A stretch of DNA of 9,366 bases from Lachnospiraceae bacterium (GCA_021199405.1 JAJQID010000065.1:1-9366); one strand, 5' to 3'; counted from the stretch's first letter, positions 1-6,940 are shown. Numbers and translations are program-made. Notes: a model not told the origin generated them from the sequence alone.

Positions 1-1412
1 GTAACAATGTCCACCGGCACATTGAAGATCTTCGCAACCTTCAAAATCGTATCGATGTGTCTGCCGGAACCGGCCGCAAAATGGTGGGTCGGTCCGCACT
101 CACTCCAGCGGGTGACGAATTCACGGGCGCCGCAGGTGAAGCGGGTTCTCATGTTGGTATCGCCGAAGGAAAGGATTTCGCCCTCTTCGTTGACGCCCTC
201 TGCCACCACGAACTTGAAGTGTCCGTCGCCGTCCTGCGTGATGGCCAGGTAGGTCACCGGTCCCAGATGCGGATAGAACTGGGTCAGATAGCCGCCGCCT
301 GTCTTTCCGTGGAAGACCTTGACAATCTTCATGGTAGGCTTTCTGGAAGAAATATCCGCGTCACCGGAGCCGCTGTGGCCAATGATGGCAATATCATCAT
401 TGAAGTCGATGGAGTACATCTCCGCCAGCTGACCGCTGCCGCAGATGGTCTTCATGATGCTCATGGCCATGGCCACCTTCATGTCGCCCTCCACTGCACA
501 GGCCACGCCCTGCTTGATCAGCATGGAAAAGGCAGGAATCAGCATGCTGTCCAGAATACCCGCTTTGCCGGTAGCCAGTCCGTCATAGTGAGAAGCGATC
601 AGGCCAATCTGCTCGTCCTTCACCCACTGCTCAAAGGCTACCACGTATCTGGCCATCTCCCAGACCTCCTCGATGGAGCCGCCGCCTTCGATGTCGAAGG
701 TGTCCAGAATGTCCTGAGCCTTGGCACGGATAGCGTCCTCATCGGTGACATTGTCCGCAATAATCCACATTCTCTCCCAGTCAAACTGCTTGGTGTACAG
801 GTTCATTCGTCTGTACAGATTGGACTCGTCGATGTACAGATCCATCATGCCCGGATAGGGACGGCCGATCTGCGCAATATTGGTATCGCGGAAGCGGCGT
901 CTGGTCTGAGCTGCCCGGCACCAGTCCTCGATCTCGGCCTGTACACCCTCATCTCCGCCCTCTACCACGCCGGTAATCACGGCATGTCTCTTGCCAAAAC
1001 GCTCCAGATCGGCCACCATCTCGCCCACAGCTCCGCAGGCATAGCCCTCGCCCAGCCAGGAAGCAATATCCGTGTGCTGATAATCCAGTGCTTTCAGCTT
1101 CTGCACATTGACCAGTACCACCGGCACATCCAGATCCTTCACCGCCGGAAGCATATTATAGGATGTAGCATAGGTCAGAAGCTGCAGAAATACCAGATCC
1201 ACGTCCGCCGCACGGAACTTGTCGCCCGCCGCCTGGGACTGCTCCTTGGTGGTAACGATCCCGCCGTCGATCACCTCCACCGTATCCGGCAGGGTCTTTT
1301 TGAAAGCGGTGTACTGGGCCTCAAACTCCGGTACCAGAGATGGGAACTGGGGCAGATACGCACCCAGAGCGATGGCAAAGGTACCGACTCTTGCTTTGGT
1401 TTCTACTAACAT
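1..1412 (-). CDS. L-arabinose/L-fucose isomerase family ketol-isomerase (3' end outside window)
   Basis: Seen: 470 codons plus two bases run open from ATG 1412 to the window edge, so the C-terminus (roughly 20-30 residues judging by family length) is missing. The start is set by GGAGG eight bases upstream; an in-frame ATG at 1427 overlaps that site and is unlikely. The fold is that of AraA (COG2160). All four AraA metal ligands have counterparts: E308 in EGDMK, E331 in LAEMY, H346 in IGHSG and the H443/H444 pair in PTHHFAAG. Known: these enzymes use Mn2+ to convert an aldose to a ketose in the cytoplasm. The N-terminal third (VGTFAIALGAYLPQF) is unlike classical AraA, so this is a divergent subgroup and the substrate is unknown. 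It lies 212 bases downstream of the FGGY kinase on the same strand, probably one operon for an L-sugar. Inference: L-fucose, L-rhamnose or L-arabinose. Confidence 0.85.
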   Translation of the reverse strand, partial: MLVETKARVGTFAIALGAYLPQFPSLVPEFEAQYTAFKKTLPDTVEVIDGGIVTTKEQSQAAGDKFRAADVDLVFLQLLTYATSYNMLPAVKDLDVPVVLVNVQKLKALDYQHTDIASWLGEGYACGAVGEMVADLERFGKRHAVITGVVEGGDEGVQAEIEDWCRAAQTRRRFRDTNIAQIGRPYPGMMDLYIDESNLYRRMNLYTKQFDWERMWIIADNVTDEDAIRAKAQDILDTFDIEGGGSIEEVWEMARYVVAFEQWVKDEQIGLIASHYDGLATGKAGILDSMLIPAFSMLIKQGVACAVEGDMKVAMAMSIMKTICGSGQLAEMYSIDFNDDIAIIGHSGSGDADISSRKPTMKIVKVFHGKTGGGYLTQFYPHLGPVTYLAITQDGDGHFKFVVAEGVNEEGEILSFGDTNMRTRFTCGAREFVTRWSECGPTHHFAAGSGRHIDTILKVAKIFNVPVDIV

Positions 1413-1451
1413 AAAATTGTCCTCCATTTATTTATTGATGTTGCTGTTTCC

Positions 1452-1527
1452 GGAACTGTCGATTGGAAAAAGAACGGCGAAAAACTGTCGTTAATCTTCG
1501 CCTTATCTTTTTCCAATCGGCAGTTCC
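1452..1527. repeat. Long-stem hairpin in kinase-isomerase spacer
   Basis: The arms 1452-1472 and 1507-1527 are 21-base inverted repeats differing at one position (T1459 against G1520, a wobble in plus-strand RNA and a C-A mismatch in the operon-sense RNA). The 34-base interior holds a second stem, GGCGAA (1476-1481) with TTCGCC (1497-1502). Neither side is followed by a T-run, so it is not a normal intrinsic terminator. It lies between the kinase stop and the isomerase ribosome binding site, so it would be in the operon transcript. Possible roles are setting the kinase:isomerase ratio by RNA processing or stability, or it may be a small mobile repeat. No target-site duplication was found. Confidence 0.8.
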
Positions 1528-1624
1528 TGCTTCTCTGCAAAAATATGATTAACTGCAAATTACCATTTTATAATGCACTTGCTTCTTTACATCCTGCATC
1601 GGAAATTTTACTCCGTTCAGCATT

Positions 1625-3034
1625 TTATGGACGAATTTCTTTAATGGCGAAGCTCTTGCGGATCGCATCCCGGGCTTCCTGCAGGGACGCAAATTCTCCG
1701 GAATAAATCATCTGAATCATCAGATTTCCAAGAGCCGTGCCCTCGCTGGGTCCGGCGTATGTAGGAAGTCCGCAGGCTGTGGCGGTCCACTGATTTAAAA
1801 CCACGTTCTGGCTGCCGCCGCCTACGATATTGATGGAAGTAAATTTCTTATTCAGCATCTGCTCCAGCTGAGCGATGGCGTCCGCATAGCAGGTCGCCAG
1901 ACCGTGATTGACGCAGGAAAGAAGCTCCTCCAGAGTTGGTTCCTGATATCCTTTCTCCTTAAGCGCCGCCTTAATCTCCTCCGTCATATTGGACGGGGCA
2001 AGGAAACGATTGTCATTGACATCCACGCTGCCCGCATAATCCGCGGCCTTTGCCGCCAGATCCGCCATTTCTCCAAAGGAATAGGCGCCCTTCAGTTCCT
2101 TCTGGATGTTCTGCAAAATCCACAGACCCATAATATTTTTCAGGAAACGGATCTTGCCGTTCCTGCCGTCATAACCGCCTTCGTTGGTGAAGCCGGAATT
2201 CAGGGCCTCCACATCTGTAACCGGCTGATCCAGCTCCACGCCCAGAAGACTCCAGGTGCCGCTGGATAAGTACACCGCGTTCTCATCTTTCGCGGGTACC
2301 GCCACAAAAGCGCTGCCTGTATCGTGGGTGGCCGGCAGAATCACCGTCACATTGTAGCCCAACTCCTTCTCCATCTCCGGTCTTAAAACCCCAAGCACCG
2401 TGCCGGGCTCCGCGGGCTTCTCCGCAAATAATTCCTCCGGAATGCCTGCCGCCTTCAGAATCTCCGGAGACCAGTTCTTTGTCCTGGCGTCCAGCATGGC
2501 TGTGGTGGAGCAGTTAGTGTACTCGTTCTTTTTCACTCCGGTCAGCAAAAAGCCCAGATAATCCGGAACCATCAGAAAGCTCTTCGCCTGCTCTTTGTGC
2601 TCCGGATGCTCTTTAAACTGTGCCATCAGCTGATACACCGTGTTAAAGGGCTGCTTTGCAATGCCGCTGATCGCGTAATGCTCCTCAAAGGGAAGCTTCT
2701 CCTCCAGAACCCTGTCCATCCCGTCCGTGCGGCTGTCACGGTAGGCCACACTGTCGCCCAGAATCTGATCATTTTCATCTAACAGCACATAGTCCACGCC
2801 CCAGGTATCAATCCCCAGCGTATCCGGAGTGAGCCCCTTCGCCTTGCACTGGCGCAAAGACTCCAGTATTCCCTCATACAAAGGCTCCATCTCCCAGCAC
2901 ATATGGCCGCCCCGCATGATCGCCTCGTGGGGCAGACGGTAAACCTCCTCAATCTGCATGGTGCCATTTTCCATCCAGCCCACAATACCGCGCATGCTGG
3001 ACGCCCCCATATCAATCGCAAGATGCCGTTTCAT
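1625..3034 (-). CDS. rhaB: Rhamnulokinase-like FGGY carbohydrate kinase
   Basis: This 469-residue FGGY-family kinase phosphorylates a ketose at the expense of ATP in the cytoplasm; family members close to it act on L-rhamnulose. Seen: the N-terminal phosphate-binding loop IDMGASSMR (7-15), IDTWGVDYVLLD (75-86), YRDSRTDGM (98-106), the catalytic-base motif HDTGSA (D238), YLSSGTWSLLG (255-265), RFLKNIMGLW (296-305), and the C-terminal ATP-site run VGGGSQN (404-410) with AGPSEGTALGN (427-437). Motif order, length and several blocks match E. coli RhaB closely. The start is ATG 3034 with AGGAG six bases upstream. The gene has its own promoter near 3194-3222 and is followed by the isomerase gene. 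Because the partner isomerase is not RhaA, L-fuculose or another 6-deoxyketose remains possible, so the symbol is provisional. Confidence 0.87.
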   Translation of the reverse strand: MKRHLAIDMGASSMRGIVGWMENGTMQIEEVYRLPHEAIMRGGHMCWEMEPLYEGILESLRQCKAKGLTPDTLGIDTWGVDYVLLDENDQILGDSVAYRDSRTDGMDRVLEEKLPFEEHYAISGIAKQPFNTVYQLMAQFKEHPEHKEQAKSFLMVPDYLGFLLTGVKKNEYTNCSTTAMLDARTKNWSPEILKAAGIPEELFAEKPAEPGTVLGVLRPEMEKELGYNVTVILPATHDTGSAFVAVPAKDENAVYLSSGTWSLLGVELDQPVTDVEALNSGFTNEGGYDGRNGKIRFLKNIMGLWILQNIQKELKGAYSFGEMADLAAKAADYAGSVDVNDNRFLAPSNMTEEIKAALKEKGYQEPTLEELLSCVNHGLATCYADAIAQLEQMLNKKFTSINIVGGGSQNVVLNQWTATACGLPTYAGPSEGTALGNLMIQMIYSGEFASLQEARDAIRKSFAIKEIRP

Positions 3035-3074
3035 AGTGTTCTCCTTCTCTGCATTTCAGTTATCCCTTCCACGC

Positions 3075-3110
3075 TATCCGAAACGGATATAATTGCCAAA
3101 TCAATATCCG
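3075..3110. promoter_or_regulatory. Operator-like triple half-site in kinase leader
   Basis: Three CGGATA half-sites lie in alternating orientation: TATCCG (3075-3080), CGGATAT (3084-3090) and ATATCCG (3104-3110). The first two form TATCCG-AAA-CGGATA; the last two form a 7-base inverted repeat around a 13-base spacer. They lie about 80-110 bases downstream of the predicted transcription start and 40-75 bases upstream of the kinase ATG, so they could be a repressor roadblock operator or an RNA hairpin. No regulator gene is in the window, so the binding factor is unknown. Confidence 0.45.
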
Positions 3111-3193
3111 GTTAATGCCGTTTTTTGTGCATTTTTGTGAAACTTCCGGACATCCATCTGATTTCTTCCATAAAAAGGTCACTGATTAAAACC

Positions 3194-3222
3194 ATTATAC
3201 AGCAAAATTTTATAAAATAAAG
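3194..3222 (-). promoter_or_regulatory. Predicted sigma-A promoter for kinase operon
   Basis: On the minus strand a perfect TATAAT -10 (3199-3194) is preceded at 17 bases by a weak -35, CTTTAT (3222-3217), within very AT-rich DNA. The predicted start near 3187 gives a leader of about 150 bases before the kinase ATG. The weak -35 with a perfect -10 would fit a promoter that needs an activator, which is inference. Confidence 0.6.
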
Positions 3223-3237
3223 TATCTTTTTCTCGTT

Positions 3238-3260
3238 CTGAGAATTTCTCAGGATTTTTT
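3238..3260 (+). terminator. Weak terminator-like hairpin with T-run
   Basis: CTGAG (3238-3242) and CTCAG (3248-3252) flank a 5-base loop and are followed by GA and six Ts (3255-3260) on the plus strand. No plus-strand gene lies upstream, so what it would terminate is unclear; it could block antisense transcription into the hairpin element or mark the edge of that element. The stem is short and the call is tentative. Confidence 0.3.
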
Positions 3261-3264
3261 GTTG

Positions 3265-3491
3265 CTATTCCCGGCTGCTTCCCTCTGCATGGGCAATCTC
3301 ATGATACCAGGGTCGAAAGGTCAGTAATGGAACGCTTGCGTTCCAATTACTGACTTTGCGACCCGCCAAAACATGAGAAAGTAGCCATTTTTCGAAGAAA
3401 AATGAGCGGATTTCGAATGTTTTGAGGATTTCGAGAGCGCAAAGCGCGAAGAAATCCGGGGGATCATATGGGGTCAAATACTTTTGACCCC
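3265..3491 (-). repeat. Nested inverted-repeat element, possibly a structured RNA
   Basis: Between the AEC transporter stop and the kinase promoter, at least four hairpins follow each other. H1: GGGGTCAAA (3470-3478) with TTTGACCCC (3483-3491). H2: GGATTTC (3426-3432) with GAAATCC (3451-3457), enclosing GCGC-AAA-GCGC. H3: CATTTTTC (3386-3393) with GAAAAATG (3397-3404). H4: 3310-3364, a stem of about 27 pairs with one mismatch, one wobble and one bulge, capped by GGAACGC-TT-GCGTTCC, and enclosed by TCTCATG (3297-3303) with CATGAGA (3372-3378). The minus frame stays open for 79 codons from ATG 3504, overlapping the transporter stop as ATGA, but without a Shine-Dalgarno, so I do not call it a gene. 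The layout suggests an interspersed repeat or a non-coding RNA. The rest of the 466-base gene-free stretch is the kinase leader and promoter. Confidence 0.6.
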
Positions 3492-3500
3492 AACAACATC

Positions 3501-4412
3501 TCATACAATGGCCATCAGCAGCGGAATCGTTACCAGACAGAACAGCGTAGTCATAATAATCCCCGCCGAACAGGTGGTGCAGTCGATTCCCCGCTCATTT
3601 CCCAGAATCAGAGGCATATTGCCCACCGGCATGCCAAACATAATCATACAGAGCGGAATCAGATCCGAGGGAATGGGCAGAAGCTTCAGCAGGGGCAGCA
3701 GCGCCAGCGGAATCACCAGCAGCTTGATAAATGTAAAGAGATACAGCTTTTTGTCTGTGAAAATATCCTTCAGACTGGCTTTGGACAGGGCATAACCGAT
3801 GGTCATCATGGCCATGGGCGAGGTCACATTGCCCAGATAGGTAACAGCGGTGCTCACAAAGGAAGGAAGCTGAATGCTGAAAACCAGAACGAAAATAGAC
3901 CCGAACACCAGAAGATTGCCGGGCGTAATCAGTTTTTTCAGTGAGGCTGCGGTGAATTTACCGTCCATCATGGCCAGCCCGTAGGTGTAGAAAAACACGT
4001 TGTAAATCATCATGAATTCCGTCACGTAGACCACATATTCCGACCCCAGCACACTGCTGACCACGGGAATTCCCATAAAGCCCAGATTGGAAAATACAAA
4101 CATCAGCTCAAAAATTTTTTTCTGAAAAATATCCTTTGCAAAAAAGGGCGAGCAGATTCTGCCAATCAAAATGAATAATAAAAACATCCCTACGGCGATC
4201 AGCGCCACCTGCCCCATCTGCCCCAGAGGAATCTGACCGATGGCCCCGCTGGCGCTGGACAACGCCAGCATGGGATTGAAAATATTCAGAATCATGGCAG
4301 ACATTTTTGTGGAGGTATGCTCGTCCAGCATCCCGGTCCTTGCGGCAATATAGCCGGCGCCGATCAGAATCAGCAGCGCGATCATCTGATAAAATACGGT
4401 AAAAAAGGTCAT
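3501..4412 (-). CDS. AEC family transporter (auxin efflux carrier-like)
   Basis: A 303-residue integral membrane protein of the AEC family (PF03547, Mem_trans), secondary carriers for small organic acids or related solutes in bacteria. Seen: about ten hydrophobic segments in two halves, the first starting at residue 5; the family block SNLGFMGIP (108-116) in the first half; SPMAMMTIGYALS (198-210) opening the second half; and the terminal run MPVGNMPLI (261-269) followed by CSAGIIMTTLFCLVTIPLL. Full length for the family. The start ATG 4412 follows a modest AGGAAA site. It has its own strong promoter at 4469-4497, so it can be expressed apart from the upstream CmpB-type gene, and a hairpin cluster follows its stop. 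It is not clearly part of the sugar operon. Substrate unknown; malate, malonate or an amino-acid-derived acid are family precedents only. Confidence 0.88.
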   Translation of the reverse strand: MTFFTVFYQMIALLILIGAGYIAARTGMLDEHTSTKMSAMILNIFNPMLALSSASGAIGQIPLGQMGQVALIAVGMFLLFILIGRICSPFFAKDIFQKKIFELMFVFSNLGFMGIPVVSSVLGSEYVVYVTEFMMIYNVFFYTYGLAMMDGKFTAASLKKLITPGNLLVFGSIFVLVFSIQLPSFVSTAVTYLGNVTSPMAMMTIGYALSKASLKDIFTDKKLYLFTFIKLLVIPLALLPLLKLLPIPSDLIPLCMIMFGMPVGNMPLILGNERGIDCTTCSAGIIMTTLFCLVTIPLLMAIV

Positions 4413-4444
4413 AGCAAATTTCTTTCCTGTCTTTCTCTCATTGA

Positions 4445-4460
4445 TGGTTTCCGAAAACCA
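4445..4460 (-). other. Hairpin at 5' end of AEC transcript
   Basis: TGGTTT (4445-4450) and AAACCA (4455-4460) form a perfect 6-pair stem with a 4-base loop. The predicted transcription start is near 4462, so the stem would sit within the first few nucleotides of the mRNA, where such hairpins often slow 5'-end decay. It is short and could be chance. Confidence 0.4.
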
Positions 4461-4468
4461 CGTTTTTT

Positions 4469-4497
4469 ACTATACCTTCATTTTATCCCGGTTGCAA
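4469..4497 (-). promoter_or_regulatory. Predicted sigma-A promoter for AEC transporter gene
   Basis: On the minus strand TTGCAA (4497-4492) is separated by exactly 17 bases from TATAGT (4474-4469), followed by an A-rich start region. It lies in the 115-base gap after the CmpB-type gene and gives a leader of about 50 bases. Confidence 0.7.
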
Positions 4498-4527
4498 TAT
4501 TTTCTGCCAATTTTTGTATTTTCGATG

Positions 4528-5919
4528 TCACGATCCCGTTACTTCCTGCTGCCACACAGGCTCGCCGCTTCCCGGCACCTGCATATTGGGCCATACGCTT
4601 TCCACAAATTCGTCCGAATAATTTTCGTCAATAAATTCCTCCAGCACATTCTGCGCTTCCTGTCCCTCCAGGCGGTTCACATATCTGGACAGCACCGCGC
4701 CGGACAAAAGCAGATCTGCGATCATCACCACAATCACGGCCCAGGTAACGATCATGCCAATGGCCGGGGGAGTTTTCTCAATCAGACCGCTCATCGGCGG
4801 ATACAGTATTTTCACCCACATCACGGACAATAAGCCGCCGAACAGACAGAACATCAGATTCGTCCTGCCGCCGATATTGAACATCATATCGCTGTAGTCC
4901 CAGAAGGTTCTGCCGAACACAACCTCGGAAATCACACTGCAGGTATATTCATAGACGCCCCAGAGGACGGTGCCGGCAAGAAACACATACCGGTCCTCTC
5001 TGCCTGCCAGCCTCTGTGTGACTACCGTAATGATCACAGCCCCAAAGCCCCAGACAATGGAAAAGGTTCCGTAAATCACGCTGGTCCTGCTCATCCACAC
5101 CCCGGTTGTGGCCCATACAAATACCGTTTCAAACAGATCTCCCACAAATGCCCATATAATAAAAATCCAGAGCAGCTTATTCAGACAAAGTCCTTTGGCA
5201 AAGACATATTTGCCGGAACGGATATCCGCCCTCTCCTCCATCCCCGGATAAGCCTTTTCCAGACGCTTCCAGATGGCGTTGCAGAGCCGGTTTCCCAGAT
5301 TTTCCTCAGAAATAGTCTGGGTCACCTCCACATGCCTTCCTTTCTTTCCGGACTTCCCGCTGTTCTTTCCGCCTTCTGTCTTTTCCCTGCGTTTCTTCAT
5401 CTCACTGGCATAAACCACCGAAATCATGTCCAAAGCCAGCAGTGCCAGAAGCACCAGCCCCACAATCTGTAAAAGCCAGAGCGGCAGCAGTCTGACAAAG
5501 GTAAAGATGAAGGGGTGAAGCAGCTTGACAATAATCAAAATCACCGCTGATTTCAGCATCGCCACTGTAGTGTCTTTTAATTCCCCTCCAAATAAAGTAT
5601 CTCTCTCATACTGCTGGAGCCTGCGGTGCAGCAGGCGATGCGCCATGTAACTGGTAATAAAGTCCACCACCGACACAACCACCAGAGTAATCACATACTG
5701 AGTCGCCACATTTATAAAACTCAGCTCCTCCCCAACCGTTGGAAGCACCAGAATCAGAATATCCGCCATAATGCCGTATTTCGGACACATCGGCATATTA
5801 AAAAAGCCCCTGTTGCAGAATTTGCGTCTGGTCACGGAAGTAACGACGACCTCGCCCACCCAACCCATAAATCCGTAAATCAGGAAAAGAATCAAAAGCT
5901 CCGTGTGCAGGTATGCCAT
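4528..5919 (-). CDS. Two-domain CmpB-type putative ABC transporter permease (membrane protein)
   Basis: A 463-residue polytopic membrane protein with two CmpB-type domains (PF06541, named as an ABC-transporter type IV component but functionally uncharacterised). Domain 1 (about 8-100) has YGFMGWVGEVV and CNRGFFNMPMCPKYG. Domain 2 (about 250-385) repeats the pattern as WAFVGDLFETVF and SRTSVIYGTFSIVWG, and carries the family signature FWDYSDMMFNIGGR (339-352). A hydrophobic stretch (120-172) and a Lys/Gly-rich cytoplasmic linker (174-196) join them; an acidic tail follows the last membrane segment. Domain 1 lacks the WDYS signature. ATG 5919 is chosen because AGGGGGG lies eight bases upstream; the longer GTG 5937 start would begin upstream of this site. 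It lies 40 bases after the DUF362 gene, probably one transcript. No ATP-binding partner is nearby. Confidence 0.8.
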   Translation of the reverse strand: MAYLHTELLILFLIYGFMGWVGEVVVTSVTRRKFCNRGFFNMPMCPKYGIMADILILVLPTVGEELSFINVATQYVITLVVVSVVDFITSYMAHRLLHRRLQQYERDTLFGGELKDTTVAMLKSAVILIIVKLLHPFIFTFVRLLPLWLLQIVGLVLLALLALDMISVVYASEMKKRREKTEGGKNSGKSGKKGRHVEVTQTISEENLGNRLCNAIWKRLEKAYPGMEERADIRSGKYVFAKGLCLNKLLWIFIIWAFVGDLFETVFVWATTGVWMSRTSVIYGTFSIVWGFGAVIITVVTQRLAGREDRYVFLAGTVLWGVYEYTCSVISEVVFGRTFWDYSDMMFNIGGRTNLMFCLFGGLLSVMWVKILYPPMSGLIEKTPPAIGMIVTWAVIVVMIADLLLSGAVLSRYVNRLEGQEAQNVLEEFIDENYSDEFVESVWPNMQVPGSGEPVWQQEVTGS

Positions 5920-5959
5920 AAAGTTTTCCCCCCTCACTCTTTTTATCTCTTGTGTTTCT

Positions 5960-6823
5960 TTATATTTCCTTCAGTTCATACTCCCTGGTTCCAAAGCCGC
6001 GGGTCTGAGCAGCTTCAATGGTATGGATTCCATTTCTGGAATTGATCCGCTCCAGCAGATGGTCTCTGCCTGGATCATCGGATTTCAGCACCAGATCAAT
6101 GCAGGCCTGGTCAATGGCAATGGGGTCTGTAGAGGCCAGAATTCCGATGTCCTTCATGCAGGGGTCTTCCGCGACGGCACAGCAGTCACAGTCCACCGAC
6201 ATATTCATCATGACATTAATGTAAGCAATTTTCCCTTCAAAATGCCGGTGCACCATACAGGCAGCGTCCGCCATGGATTCCAGAAACAGGTTATGGTCCG
6301 CGGTCCAGATTTCCTCCGGCACGCCCGCCCCGTGAATATAGGCTTTTCCAAAGCTGGATGCGCAGCCGATGGACAATTGCTTGAGAGCACCGCCGTAGCC
6401 GCCCATGGGATGGCCCTTAAAATGAGAGAGCACCAGCATGGAATCATAACTGGCCAGATTTTTCCCCACATAATCCTTCTGAATGACCCTTCCGTCCGGG
6501 TCATCCAGCTCCATGTCCGGTCCCTCCGCATCCAGAAGATCCACCGCAAAATAACGGTTCCAACCGTGTTTTTTTAACAGCTTCAGATGCTTCTCCGTGG
6601 TATTTCTCGCGCCTTCGTAGGCCGTGTTGCACTCCACCACAGTTCCGTTCAGCTTCTCAATGATAGGGCGCCAGAAATCCGGTCCCAGGAAATTCTGATT
6701 CCCCTCCTCCCCGGAATGCAGCTTGACCGCGATTTTGCCGGTCAGGTTTACTCCCAGAATGTCATACATCTCCGCTACTTTTTCCGGAGTAATGTCCTTT
6801 GAAAAATACACTGTTGCGCTCAT
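5960..6823 (-). CDS. DUF362 domain protein lacking the ferredoxin insert
   Basis: A 287-residue cytoplasmic protein of the DUF362 family (COG2768, often labelled Fe-S center protein). Seen: KLHSGEEGNQNFLGP (34-48), the conserved core HFKGHPMGGYGGALKQLSIG (134-153) and DIGILASTDPIAIDQACIDL (225-244). Many relatives carry a two-cluster ferredoxin module between the last two blocks; here that module is absent and the blocks are joined by a segment with Cys 212, 214, 215 and 222 (VDCDCCAVAEDPC). The CDC part is shared with ferredoxin-bearing relatives as far as I recall, so a metal site is possible but unproven. Start ATG 6823 follows GGAGG at eight bases; the TTG at 6841 would place that site inside the gene. 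The biochemical role is unknown. It precedes the CmpB-type gene and follows the HD gene by 117 bases without a clear promoter. Confidence 0.85.
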   Translation of the reverse strand: MSATVYFSKDITPEKVAEMYDILGVNLTGKIAVKLHSGEEGNQNFLGPDFWRPIIEKLNGTVVECNTAYEGARNTTEKHLKLLKKHGWNRYFAVDLLDAEGPDMELDDPDGRVIQKDYVGKNLASYDSMLVLSHFKGHPMGGYGGALKQLSIGCASSFGKAYIHGAGVPEEIWTADHNLFLESMADAACMVHRHFEGKIAYINVMMNMSVDCDCCAVAEDPCMKDIGILASTDPIAIDQACIDLVLKSDDPGRDHLLERINSRNGIHTIEAAQTRGFGTREYELKEI

Positions 6824-6940
6824 TTTGTTTTCCTCCTGCAAAAATAAATTGTCATTTCCTTTTTCCTCCAGGAACTCTCCTTCGAATTATTCCTTTCCCT
6901 GAAAAGCTTACGTTCCCGGTTTTCCCTTTCTCCGGAGAAT

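Noticed and set aside
57..1409. 450-codon open frame on the plus strand
   Set aside because: It is antisense to the isomerase gene, has no ribosome binding site or recognisable domain, and is His-rich in a way typical of shadow frames. The minus strand has AraA metal ligands and a GGAGG site.
1560..1600. Possible promoter for the isomerase (TATAAA near 1570)
   Set aside because: A -10-like TATAAA exists on the minus strand but no acceptable -35 lies 16-18 bases upstream, so no separate promoter is called.
3114..3133. AATGC...GCATT inverted repeat in the kinase leader
   Set aside because: Five-base arms around ten bases in AT-rich DNA are expected by chance.
3265..3504. 79-residue minus-strand open frame across the hairpin element
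   Set aside because: It starts by ATGA overlap with the transporter stop but has no Shine-Dalgarno, and the sequence is dominated by RNA-like stems. Not called as a gene; kept as part of the repeat.
3468..3944. Plus-strand open frame of 158 codons
   Set aside because: It is antisense to the AEC transporter, rich in Gln, His and Asn, with no domain and no ribosome binding site.
6928..6939. Palindrome TTCTCCGGAGAA after the HD gene stop
   Set aside because: No T-run follows on either strand and a perfect palindrome cannot form a normal hairpin loop; a chance or restriction-site-like sequence is as likely as a regulatory site.
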